From: Planctomycetota bacterium
GTDB taxonomy: Bacteria > Planctomycetota > MHYJ01 > JACQXL01
DNA length: 64,000 nt
Assembly: GCA_016235865.1 (NCBI GenBank)
Contig: JACRIK010000003.1
Span: 434,001-498,000 of the forward strand
Direction: 5' to 3'
In this document: piece after piece, positions 33,453 to 44,655 of the stretch
How positions within the stretch are numbered: position 1 is the first letter of the stretch
Layout of the letters: every line of letters begins with the position of its first letter
Notes under the pieces: model-generated
Seen by the model: the letters and a program-made list of their open reading frames with translations, nothing else
What the model was told of the DNA's origin: nothing
Database searches by the model: none
Translations under genes and position numbers: made by a program

Positions 33453-34382
33453 ATGTCAGTAAACGAGTTTTACCGAGCGCTGCTGGATAACCTGAATGAC
33501 GGGGTGTATTTTACTGATTCCAACCGGAAGATAACCTATTTCAACCGGGCCGCCGAGAAAATCACCGGCTATATGGGTTCGGAGGTGATCGGGTCCCATT
33601 GTTCCGATAATATTTTGGTCCACGTCAACAACAAAGGCGAAAACCTCTGTTCAGGCTGCTGCCCCCTGGCCGAGTCCATCAATCAAGGCACGATCAAAGA
33701 AGACAGAATTTTCCTGCATCATAAAGACGGGCATCGGGTTCCGGTGCTGGTCCGGATTGTCCCGCTCAAGGACACGCTGGGTAAAATTACCGGTGCGGCC
33801 GAAATATTCAGCGACATCTCGCCCAAGGCGGAACTGATGCAGCAAATTGATGAGTTACAGAAGCAGGCGCTGGTTGATCCGCTGACTGCGACCGGTAACC
33901 GGCGCTATGCGGATATCGACCTGCGAATAAAATTAGACCAGATGATCCGGTACGGCTGGAAATTCGGGGTCATCTTCGCCGACGTGGACTCGCTCAAAAA
34001 GATAAACGACCAATCCGGCCATGAAGCCGGCGACCGGGCATTGAAGATGGTGGCCCAGACGTTGTTAAACGGAGTCCGGGCTTCGGATCTGGTCTGCCGC
34101 TGGGGCGGAGACGAATTTATCGCCCTGATCACTAATGTCACACCGGAGTTGCTTTATGTCATGAGCGACCGACTCCGGGCCATGGTAGAACAGTCGTTTA
34201 TCGCCACGAAATCAAATATCATCCGAACCACGGTGTCCATCGGCGCCACCCTGGCCCAGGCCGATGATACCCCGGAAACGCTGATTAAGCGGGCGGACCG
34301 CCTGCTCTACCTGAGCAAACAGGCTGGCCGGAACCACACCTCCACTGATTTGCTGGAAAAAGAGTCGCCGGCGGGCAGATAA
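33453..34382 (+). CDS. PAS-GGDEF diguanylate cyclase-like protein
   Basis: 309 residues, soluble. A PAS domain (about 5-130: NLNDGVYFTDSNRKITYFN) includes a Cys-rich segment SHCSDN...CSGCCPL that may bind metal or sense redox. A coiled linker leads to a GGDEF domain (about 140-300) with active site GGDEFI. It should make c-di-GMP under control of the PAS ligand. The K+ channel gene follows 5 bp downstream in the same direction. Confidence 0.9.
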   Translation: MSVNEFYRALLDNLNDGVYFTDSNRKITYFNRAAEKITGYMGSEVIGSHCSDNILVHVNNKGENLCSGCCPLAESINQGTIKEDRIFLHHKDGHRVPVLVRIVPLKDTLGKITGAAEIFSDISPKAELMQQIDELQKQALVDPLTATGNRRYADIDLRIKLDQMIRYGWKFGVIFADVDSLKKINDQSGHEAGDRALKMVAQTLLNGVRASDLVCRWGGDEFIALITNVTPELLYVMSDRLRAMVEQSFIATKSNIIRTTVSIGATLAQADDTPETLIKRADRLLYLSKQAGRNHTSTDLLEKESPAGR

Positions 34383-34387
34383 TAACC

Positions 34388-35398
34388 ATGTTTTTGCGCA
34401 GACGAATTGTTATTGGGGTGTTGCTACTATTGTTCATCCTGGCTTTCGGCACCACCGGCTACTGGATTATCAGCGGTAACTTACTGGATGCGGTTTATAT
34501 GACGGTGATTACCGCGGCTACGGTCGGCTACGGCGAGGTGATAGACCTGTCCCATAACCCGGCCGGCCGGATATTCACCATCATATTTATCATTCTTTCC
34601 CTGGGTGTTATTGCGGCCGTGACTTCCATCCTGGCCGCATCCATTTTAGAAATAGAATTAAGCGGATTTTTAAGGAGGCGCAAGATGAATAAGGAAGTCG
34701 ACCGGCTGAGCAACCATTATATTGTCTGCGGGGCAGGCGAAACCGGGATTCATATCATCCAGGAACTGGCTAAGACCATGAAACAGTTTGTGGTGGTGGA
34801 ACGCAGCCAAGAGCGGCTGGATAAACTGGCGGCAACCGTCCCGAACATGATTTATCTTGCTGGCGATGCCACGGATGACGAGGTATTGCTGGCGGCCGGG
34901 GTGGAGCGGGCTCAGGGCGTCTTTGCCGTGCTGCCGGCAGATAAGGACAACCTTTACATTACGGTCATGACCAAACAGTATAACAAGAACACCCGGATTG
35001 TGGCCCTGGGCATAGAAGATAAAGCTATCAACAAGCTCAAGACGGCCGGCGCGGATACGGTGGTTTCGGCCTCGGTCATTGGGGGCTTGCGGATTGCCTC
35101 GGAAATGATACGGCCGTCGGCCGTAAAATTTCTGGATACAATGTTGCGTCAGACTTCTGGCACTTATCGGATAGAAGAAATAACCATTACTTCTGCCGCG
35201 ACTATCGTAAATAAAAGACTGGCTGACGTTCCCCTGCGGGACCGGTTCGGGCTTTTGGTACTGGCCATCATATCCGAGGGCGACAACATGCTTTATAACC
35301 CCCCAGCCGATACGGTCATAAAAGAGGGATCCATTTTTGTAATAATGGGTGATGTTCACAACATCCAAAAGGCCAGGGGATATATCTCGCCCGGTTAG
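34388..35398 (+). CDS. K+ channel with RCK/TrkA domains
   Basis: 336 residues. Two membrane helices flank a pore loop with selectivity filter TVGYGE (residues about 45-50). A cytoplasmic RCK-N domain (about 110-230, YIVCGAGETGIHIIQEL) binds a nucleotide, and an RCK-C domain ends the protein. This is a MthK-like tetrameric channel for potassium flux across the inner membrane. It lies 5 bp after the PAS-GGDEF gene, so c-di-GMP and ion homeostasis may be co-regulated (inference). Confidence 0.9.
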   Translation: MFLRRRIVIGVLLLLFILAFGTTGYWIISGNLLDAVYMTVITAATVGYGEVIDLSHNPAGRIFTIIFIILSLGVIAAVTSILAASILEIELSGFLRRRKMNKEVDRLSNHYIVCGAGETGIHIIQELAKTMKQFVVVERSQERLDKLAATVPNMIYLAGDATDDEVLLAAGVERAQGVFAVLPADKDNLYITVMTKQYNKNTRIVALGIEDKAINKLKTAGADTVVSASVIGGLRIASEMIRPSAVKFLDTMLRQTSGTYRIEEITITSAATIVNKRLADVPLRDRFGLLVLAIISEGDNMLYNPPADTVIKEGSIFVIMGDVHNIQKARGYISPG

Positions 35399-35463
35399 AA
35401 AGTCCGCCAAAAGCGCAAGGCTTATGGCCCAATAATTTTCTAACAGGGCAGGCAGGATTTTAC

Positions 35464-35493
35464 TTGTCTCGGTCCGGGATATTATTATATAAT
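35464..35493 (+). promoter_or_regulatory. Candidate dnaA promoter
   Basis: TTGTCT (35464-35469), an 18-bp spacer and TATAAT (35488-35493) are seen. The dnaA ATG follows at 35537 with GAAAGGCGAC as ribosome-binding site. Confidence 0.6.
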
Positions 35494-35536
35494 ACGGGTC
35501 TGTCTTATCCTGAAAAATGGGACTGAAAGGCGACAA

Positions 35537-36940
35537 ATGGCTTTTGATAATGAATTAAAACAGCAGGTCTTGGAAAAACTCAGGCCGTCAATCGGCGACA
35601 TCTGGCTGAAAGAGCTTAAGTTCATCGAGGAGCCGGCCGGAACTCTGAAGATACCCCTGCCCAATGTTTTTTACGTGGATTACTATAAAAAGAACTTTCT
35701 CGCCCTAATAGAACAAACGGTATCCGAAGTAGCCGGCAAGAATTATACTATAACATTCGTCGCTCCGCCTGAACAGGGACGGCTGTTTCCGGATGTGCTG
35801 GCCCGCCAGAACGGCGCCGGGCTGGCGTCGAAAGACAAGACCGGATACAGGGGAAAGGAATCGCCTGCTGCCACTTCTGCTAGCAAGCCGGCGGGAAAGA
35901 ACGATTTTACCCTGAACGAGAATTACACCTTTGATAAATTCGTAGTGGGCTTGTGCAACCGTATGGCGCATGCGGCGGCCCAGGCCGTCGCAGTGAATCC
36001 CGGCAAGGCCTATAATCCGATATTTATTCACGGCGGAGTGGGGTTGGGCAAAACCCATCTCCTACAGGCCATCTGCCATCAGGTGCTAGCTCAGCGTCCT
36101 GATTTTTCTATTTATTACCGATCGGGCGAGGGGTTTGTCAACGACTATATTACGGCCGTAAAGAATAACGGGTTTGAGAAATTCCGCCAGTTGTGCCGAT
36201 CAAAGGATATAATGATAATCGACGACATCCATTTCCTGGGTTCGGGTGAAAAAGCGGCCAGCCAGGAAGAATTCTTTCATACCTTTAACGCCCTGCATAA
36301 TAACCAAAAGCAGATTATTCTTTCCAGCGACTCGCCGCCCAAGGAAATTCCGCTGTTACAGGACCGCCTAGTTTCTCGGTTTAACTGGGGCATGGTGGCC
36401 CGACTGGAGACGCCTGACTTTGAGACCCGGGCGGCAATCCTTAGGCGGAAGGCTGATGGTTATAAAATTGCGTTTCCTGAAGACGTGATTAATTTCATCG
36501 CTGAAGTTATTGATACCAATATCCGCGACCTGGAAGGGGCGTTAATCAGGGTTATCGGCCTGTCCCGCAGCTCCAACCAAAAACCGTCGGTTAGCCTGGC
36601 TACCGAGGCGCTCAAAGATATTGTCGGCGCTTCTTCCCGGCGGATAAAGGTAGCAAACATAATCGATACCATCGCCGGTTATTTTAACCTTTCCGCCTCG
36701 GACCTGCAGTCCAAAACGCGGCTGAAGTCGGTTTCCCTGGCCCGGCAAATCGGCTTTTATCTGACCAGGCAATTAAAGCCGGACTTGTCGCTTGAGGAAA
36801 TCGGGGCGTCGTTCGGCGGCCGGGAGCATTCTACGGTATTGCTGGCTATAGAAAAAATTCGTAAGCGGCTCCAGAAGGATGCCCAGTTCAGGGAAACCGT
36901 GAATCTCCTTATGGCTGAGGTCAGGAAGAAATCGGGGTAG
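35537..36940 (+). CDS. dnaA: Chromosomal replication initiator DnaA
   Basis: 467 residues. Domain I (1-80), a variable linker, the AAA+ domain III with GGVGLGKTHLLQAI and IDDIHFLG, and the C-terminal DNA-binding domain IV with the signature GGREHSTVLLAIEKI. It binds DnaA boxes and melts the origin. It is followed by a non-coding stretch with DnaA-box-like sites and then dnaN, the classical origin arrangement. Confidence 0.97.
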   Translation: MAFDNELKQQVLEKLRPSIGDIWLKELKFIEEPAGTLKIPLPNVFYVDYYKKNFLALIEQTVSEVAGKNYTITFVAPPEQGRLFPDVLARQNGAGLASKDKTGYRGKESPAATSASKPAGKNDFTLNENYTFDKFVVGLCNRMAHAAAQAVAVNPGKAYNPIFIHGGVGLGKTHLLQAICHQVLAQRPDFSIYYRSGEGFVNDYITAVKNNGFEKFRQLCRSKDIMIIDDIHFLGSGEKAASQEEFFHTFNALHNNQKQIILSSDSPPKEIPLLQDRLVSRFNWGMVARLETPDFETRAAILRRKADGYKIAFPEDVINFIAEVIDTNIRDLEGALIRVIGLSRSSNQKPSVSLATEALKDIVGASSRRIKVANIIDTIAGYFNLSASDLQSKTRLKSVSLARQIGFYLTRQLKPDLSLEEIGASFGGREHSTVLLAIEKIRKRLQKDAQFRETVNLLMAEVRKKSG

Positions 36941-37232
36941 TTTTTGTTGCTTCCGTGTCTAAAAAATGTTATTATTAGGGCTGATTTTCGAGACTAACCG
37001 GGTTGGTTTAGCGTAGGGGTAAATAATCCCCTTAAAGGATAGGGTTATCAACCGATTATAATAAGGTTTTCCACCGCTTATCTACAGTCCGCCTAGATGC
37101 ATCGGTGGGTTAACTAAAGGACGGACCAGCGGTTATATTGGTTTTGCGAGGTTATCAACACCCTGGTAGGCAGATACTAAGACGAATACTAAATATATAT
37201 TAGTTTATTAGATGTATTAGAAGGAGTATTAA
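36941..37232. other. Candidate replication origin (oriC) between dnaA and dnaN
   Basis: 292 bp without a gene. DnaA-box-like nonamers: TTATCAACC (37045-37053, two mismatches), TTATCTACA (37078-37086, one mismatch) and TTATCAACA (37152-37160, one mismatch from TTATCCACA). A weaker TTTTCCACC lies at 37068-37076. An A+T-rich stretch (about 37188-37215) just before dnaN could be the unwinding element. AGAAGGAG precedes the dnaN ATG. Confidence 0.65.
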
Positions 37233-38345
37233 ATGAGGATTATATGCAATAAAAATTTATTATTAAAGGTATTTCAGTTCGTTAGCCCGATAGTTCCGAC
37301 TAAAAGCTCAATGCCGGTATTACAGAACATAAAGTTAACTGCGGACGATAAAACCCTGTTTCTTTCCGCTACGGATTTAGAAGTAGGTGTTCAATACCCG
37401 GTTCCGGCGGAAATAAAGGAAAAAGGGACTATAATTATTCCCAATAACAGGTTGGGTGGAATCCTGCGGGAAACAGCGGATGAGCAAATAACCATCGACG
37501 GCGCAGGCGGAACCGCTAATATCAAAACCAAGGCCAGCAAATACAAGATAATGTGCATGGACGCGGCGGAATATCCGGATTTCCCGGCCTTCAACGAAAA
37601 GAAAGCCATAACCATGAAGGCATCCGGATTAAAAGAGATGGTGTGCAAGACCACGTTTGCGACATCGCAGGAGATAACCCGCTATGCCCTGACCGGGATT
37701 CTGATGGAGATAAAAAAGAAAGAACTCCGGATGGTGGCCAGCGACGGCAAGCGGTTGGCATACATCAAGCGCAGGTCCGAACAGGAAGTAACCACGGATA
37801 TCAAGGTGATTGTTTCGCCAAAATCATTGAATCTTCTGGAACGGATCATAGAAGACGAAGAACAAGTGGTGAAAATAGAAACGGATGAAACGCAATTCAA
37901 GGTCATGATTCCGCAGAAAGACCAGAAGGGCATAATCCTTTTCTCCCGCCTGATAGAAGGAACATTCCCGGATTACGAAAGCGTCATCCCGCCGGAAAGC
38001 GACAAGAAAATAGAGATGGCTGCCGGGGACCTGTTATCGGCGATGAGGCAGGTGGCGCTGGTTACCACAGATAAATTCAAGGCGACGCAGATATCCATGG
38101 AAAAGGACAAGATGACGCTTCTGACCAGAACCCAGGATGTCGGCGAGGCGACCGTAGAGCTGCCCATAAAATACCCCGGCGAAACGTTCAAGATAACCTT
38201 TAATCCGGAGTTTTTTATAGACGCGCTCCGAATTATCGGCGACGACACAATAACCTTGGGGCTGAAAGACAAGACATCCCCGGCCGTAATAAAACAGGGC
38301 AAGGATTATGTTTATATCGTAATGCCGCTGACGATAGAGATGTAG
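37233..38345 (+). CDS. dnaN: DNA polymerase III beta clamp
   Basis: 370 residues, the normal length. Three clamp folds are present, with SSMPVLQNIKL, ASDGKRLAYIKRRSE and the C-terminal YVYIVMPLTIE. It encircles DNA as a dimer and tethers the polymerase. It lies downstream of dnaA across the candidate origin and upstream of the DUF4190-type, dciA-like and gyrB genes in one direction. Confidence 0.96.
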   Translation: MRIICNKNLLLKVFQFVSPIVPTKSSMPVLQNIKLTADDKTLFLSATDLEVGVQYPVPAEIKEKGTIIIPNNRLGGILRETADEQITIDGAGGTANIKTKASKYKIMCMDAAEYPDFPAFNEKKAITMKASGLKEMVCKTTFATSQEITRYALTGILMEIKKKELRMVASDGKRLAYIKRRSEQEVTTDIKVIVSPKSLNLLERIIEDEEQVVKIETDETQFKVMIPQKDQKGIILFSRLIEGTFPDYESVIPPESDKKIEMAAGDLLSAMRQVALVTTDKFKATQISMEKDKMTLLTRTQDVGEATVELPIKYPGETFKITFNPEFFIDALRIIGDDTITLGLKDKTSPAVIKQGKDYVYIVMPLTIEM

Positions 38346-38355
38346 AGAGAAATAT

Positions 38356-39315
38356 ATGACAGAGGAAAATACGGTTCAGGCGGAACCTAATACGCCTTCC
38401 GGCGAAACGGGAACAAGCAAATCCGCCATCTGGAGCCTAATTTGCGGAATCCTGTCGTTTTTATGCCTGCCCGCGTTTCCGGCAATTATACTCGGCATCG
38501 TTGCGCTGGTAGCTATCAGTAACAGCACGGGGAAGCTGAAAGGAACCGGGCTGGCTATTACAGGGATGATAATGGCCGTTGTCATGCCGATAATCATGAC
38601 TTTTTTTATTATTCCCCTTATTTCTATCGCAGCCGCCATTATTATTCCCAACGTCCTGACTTCCCGTCCGAATTATACGCCGCCTGATACCTGGACACCG
38701 GGAGACGAAGTTCCCCGGGTTGAACCCGACGAGAGTTTATTAAGCCGACAGATACCGGCCAACGAATCCGCGGCCATTGCGTCGTTAAGATTGCTTGCAA
38801 CCGCCGAAGCGCTCTGGCGCCAACAAGACCCGGACGGTAACGGCATAAAGGATTATTGGACCTACGATATTTCCTGTTTTTACCGGATGTATCGGGCTGA
38901 CAATACAACCAAGATTGCTTTTATCGCCATGGATTTAGCCCGGGCCGATGTCAATACCGCAGAGACGGGTGATTTCGGGACAATCCCGGCTATAGAAGAC
39001 TGGGTTGATATGCCGTTGAGTCCGAAGAGCGGATATTATTTCCAGGCAATGGAATTAGATGAAAACGGCGAGCCGTATAACCAGGTTGAGGTTGGAGATA
39101 CCAAGATAAAGGCCGCCAATCAGACTAAATTCGGATTTGTGGCATATCCGGCTGAACACGGCAAGACCGGCCGGCGGACATTTATCGTGAACGAACAAGG
39201 AACGATTTACGCCATAGACGTTAATCCGGATGTTTACGGCGTAGCCCTGCAATGGCCCGGCAGCGACGACCCCAAGGACCCCTATCGAAAATCCGAGTGG
39301 GCGACGGCAGATTAA
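38356..39315 (+). CDS. DUF4190-type membrane protein with extracytoplasmic domain
   Basis: 319 residues. Two membrane helices (about 24-52 and 60-95) around GLAITGMIMAVVMP resemble DUF4190. The rest is exported and begins with NESAAIASLRLLATAEALWR, which resembles planctomycete pilin-like or DUF2950-type domains, then DGNGIKDYWTYDISC. The function is unknown. Its position inside the dnaN-gyrB run is unusual. Spacing is 10 bp from dnaN and 1 bp to the next gene, so it is co-transcribed. Confidence 0.82.
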   Translation: MTEENTVQAEPNTPSGETGTSKSAIWSLICGILSFLCLPAFPAIILGIVALVAISNSTGKLKGTGLAITGMIMAVVMPIIMTFFIIPLISIAAAIIIPNVLTSRPNYTPPDTWTPGDEVPRVEPDESLLSRQIPANESAAIASLRLLATAEALWRQQDPDGNGIKDYWTYDISCFYRMYRADNTTKIAFIAMDLARADVNTAETGDFGTIPAIEDWVDMPLSPKSGYYFQAMELDENGEPYNQVEVGDTKIKAANQTKFGFVAYPAEHGKTGRRTFIVNEQGTIYAIDVNPDVYGVALQWPGSDDPKDPYRKSEWATAD

Positions 39316-39316
39316 G

Positions 39317-42215
<2,899 letters not shown>

Positions 42216-42216
<1 letters not shown>

Positions 42217-42725
42217 TGTTACAAAGCGACCACAAGAAGCACGCGGCGCAGCAGACCCTGGCCCTCAACATCGCCGTCATTATCACCTCGGACACCCGGA
42301 CCGATAAGACCGACAAAACCGGTAATGTCCTCACCGGCATCCTCCAGAACGCCGGGCATAAATGCGTCTTGAGAAAAATAGTCCGAAATAATCTGGCTCT
42401 TATTCGCTCCGAGGTGAAAAAGGCATTAAAGACTGCGGATCTGGTCATTACCAGTGGCGGCACCGGCTGCGGAAAGAAAGACCTGACCATAGACGCCGTG
42501 AGCGCGTTGATAACCAGGAAGCTGGAGGGCTTCGGCGAGATATTCCGGCTGCTGAGTTTCGGCGAAATCGGCTCGTCGGCCATAATGAGCCGGGCCATGC
42601 TCGGGATCACCAGGGACAGCAAGCTCATCTGCGCCCTGCCCGGCTCGCCCAATGCTGTTTCTATGGCCCTGAATAAATTATTATTGCCTGAGCTGGCCCA
42701 TATCTGCTGGGAATTGAATAGATGA
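42216..42725 (+). CDS. moaB: Molybdopterin adenylyltransferase/MoaB-type protein
   Basis: 169 residues. A MogA/MoaB fold with ITSDTR, VITSGGTGCGKKDLT and ALPGSPNAV, the MPT-binding loops. It adenylates or binds molybdopterin before metal insertion in Moco synthesis. No other moa or moe gene is in the window. Its ATG shares a base with the gyrB stop (TAATG), so it is translationally coupled to gyrB, an odd pairing. The N-terminal 15 residues are not conserved. Confidence 0.88.
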
Positions 42726-42760
42726 CCGCTCATGGATTTCATGTGGGATTTTACATAAAT

Positions 42761-42790
42761 GGTCATTCCCGCGCAGGCGGGAATCCAGAC
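42761..42790. repeat. GTCATTCCCGC...GCGGGAATCC hairpin (REP-like)
   Basis: TTCCCGC (42766-42772) and GCGGGAA pair across a short loop, followed by TCCAGAC. Two longer copies are at 44574-44643 and 62781-62852. Confidence 0.75.
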
Positions 42791-42830
42791 AGATTCGCAG
42801 GAGGGACATTTGGTATAGAGAGGACTTGAT

Positions 42831-43898
42831 ATGAACAAAGAAACAGTTGAGATGCTCCAGCGCCTGACCGATGTCAGCGGCGTGCCGGGTTATGAATCAG
42901 AGGTATCCGAGGTTATCCGCAAAGAATTAGCCGGCCTGGCCGCATTCTCCTACGACAAGCTGGGCAGCATTATCTGCGAGAAAAAGGGCACCAGCGCCGA
43001 ACCCAAAATCATGTTGCCCGGCCACATGGACGAGGTCGGTTTCATGGTTACTCGTATTACCGAAGAGGGCTTTATCAAATTCACCATGCTAGGCGGCTGG
43101 CTGACCCAGTATATGCTGGCACAGAGAGTAATTATCAAGACCGACAAGGGCGATATCCCGGGCATCATCGGCGCCAAGCCTATCCACATTATGACCGAAG
43201 AGGAACGCAAGAAAGTGCCGGATAAGAAAGACCTGTTCATTGATATCGGCGCCAGGGATGAAAAGGATGCGGCCAAAATCGGCGTCCGGCCCGGCGACCC
43301 GATTATCCCGGTTGCTCCTTTTACCCAGATGGCCAATCCGGATTATCTCCTGGCCAAGGCCTGGGACGATCGGCTGGGTTGCGCCCTGTTCATCGACGTG
43401 ATTAAAGCACTCAAGGGTAAAAAACATCCGAATACGGTCTATGGTGTAGGCACGGTCCAGGAAGAGGTAGGCACGCGCGGCGCCCACACCTCGGTGCGCA
43501 AAATTAATCCGGACGTGGCCTTGGTCTGCGAGGTCGGCATTGCCCAGGATGTGCCGGGCGGCGAAAAGAATCTGGGCGCCCTGGGAAAGGGGCCGCAGAT
43601 TACCATCTACGACCGGGGCATGATTCCCAATCTCGGCCTGCGCGATTTTATCATTGACACGGCCGAAAAGAATAAGATACCCTACCAGACACAGGCGCTG
43701 GAAGGCGGGGCAACGGACGGCGGACCGATTCACCTCAGCGCCCAGGGCGTACCCTGCATCTATCTGGGCGTCCCGACCCGCTATATCCACTGCCATTCCG
43801 GCATCATTCACAAGGGCGATTATGACAATACCGTCCGCCTGATAACCGAGGTGGTGCTGAAATTGGACGCCAAAACAGTAGGGCGTTTTACCAAATAA
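42831..43898 (+). CDS. M42-family metallo-aminopeptidase
   Basis: 355 residues. The M42 signature is clear: PGHMDEVGFMV (first metal His/Asp), AWDDRLGCAL (bridging Asp), VQEEVGTRGAHTS (catalytic Glu-Glu) and a late HCHSG-type motif (YIHCHSGIIH). These form large dodecameric cytosolic aminopeptidases; some are annotated as endoglucanases in error. It is a single gene with its own ribosome-binding site. A REP-like hairpin lies upstream. Confidence 0.93.
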   Translation: MNKETVEMLQRLTDVSGVPGYESEVSEVIRKELAGLAAFSYDKLGSIICEKKGTSAEPKIMLPGHMDEVGFMVTRITEEGFIKFTMLGGWLTQYMLAQRVIIKTDKGDIPGIIGAKPIHIMTEEERKKVPDKKDLFIDIGARDEKDAAKIGVRPGDPIIPVAPFTQMANPDYLLAKAWDDRLGCALFIDVIKALKGKKHPNTVYGVGTVQEEVGTRGAHTSVRKINPDVALVCEVGIAQDVPGGEKNLGALGKGPQITIYDRGMIPNLGLRDFIIDTAEKNKIPYQTQALEGGATDGGPIHLSAQGVPCIYLGVPTRYIHCHSGIIHKGDYDNTVRLITEVVLKLDAKTVGRFTK

Positions 43899-44022
43899 TA
43901 CTACTGTTTTCTCTGGATTCTACCGATAGAATATATTAATAGCTACAATATCTATACGGGAACCTGCCCGCATACAGCAGGTTTCTTTAACCGTTTATTT
44001 GTATGCAAGGAGGATAATATAT

Positions 44023-44445
44023 ATGGAACCAATGCCGATGGAAATGACCCCGGACCAGGCAGCCGCAGTCGGAGGTATCGTTGCCTTAATAAGCGGAGTT
44101 CTCCTGCTGGTATTCCTAGTGGCCTACATCCTTGGTAGTTTATGCGTGGCGAATATCGCCAAAAAGCTTGGTATGTCTTTTGGGTTAAGCTTTATTATGG
44201 CGATTATTCCCATCGTAAATTACGTCCTAATGGCGCAGATGGCCAAAAAGCCCCTGTGGTGGGTGATTCTGATGCTTATTCCGTTTGTAAATATAATCGT
44301 TTTAATCCTGGTCTGGATGGCTATAGCGGAAAATATGGGCAAGCCGTCATGGTGGGGTGTGATTATTATTCTGGTGCCGATAGTCAATCTGGTGTTCTTC
44401 CTGATGCTGACCTTTGCCCCGGCGCCGGTCGCTAAAAAGGCATAA
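44023..44445 (+). CDS. DUF5684-like small membrane protein
   Basis: 140 residues from the ATG at 44023, which has AAGGAGGA upstream; the frame opens earlier at 43999 without conservation. There are four membrane segments, including KPLWWVILMLIPFVNIIVL and KPSWWGVIIILVPIVNLVF, a duplicated W-W...P-VN pattern seen in DUF5684/DUF805-like proteins. The function is unknown. A clear terminator follows. Confidence 0.82.
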   Translation: MEPMPMEMTPDQAAAVGGIVALISGVLLLVFLVAYILGSLCVANIAKKLGMSFGLSFIMAIIPIVNYVLMAQMAKKPLWWVILMLIPFVNIIVLILVWMAIAENMGKPSWWGVIIILVPIVNLVFFLMLTFAPAPVAKKA

Positions 44446-44469
44446 GTCGGGCAACACGGTTTATTCCTA

Positions 44470-44507
44470 AAGGGGGCGTTGTCGCAAGATAGCGCCCCCT
44501 TATTTAT
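44470..44507 (+). terminator. Rho-independent terminator
   Basis: AAGGGGGCG (44470-44478) and CGCCCCCTT (44493-44501) form a 9-bp stem with a 14-nt loop followed by ATTTATT. It ends the small membrane-protein gene. Confidence 0.85.
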
Positions 44508-44573
44508 TCCCATCTCTTTATTGACCCGGCTGATAATGTGTGATATAAAAATTCGGTTCAACCCATCCCAAGC

Positions 44574-44643
44574 CGTCATTCCTGCGAAAGCAGGAATCTA
44601 GACCGCTTGGGATTACTGGATTCCCATTTCCATGGGAATGACA
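44574..44643. repeat. Composite REP-like element upstream of leuS
   Basis: Two hairpin halves in inverted orientation, GTCATTCCTGC...GCAGGAATC and GATTCCCAT...ATGGGAATGAC, separated by about 17 bp. Its right end supplies an ATG (44632) that extends the leuS reading frame artificially. Confidence 0.8.
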
Positions 44644-44655
44644 CAGGAAAAAGAT

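Noticed and set aside
44632-44655. Upstream leuS start
   Set aside because: The ATG is the end of a REP-like repeat; the ATG at 44656 has an AGGA site and the family N-terminus.
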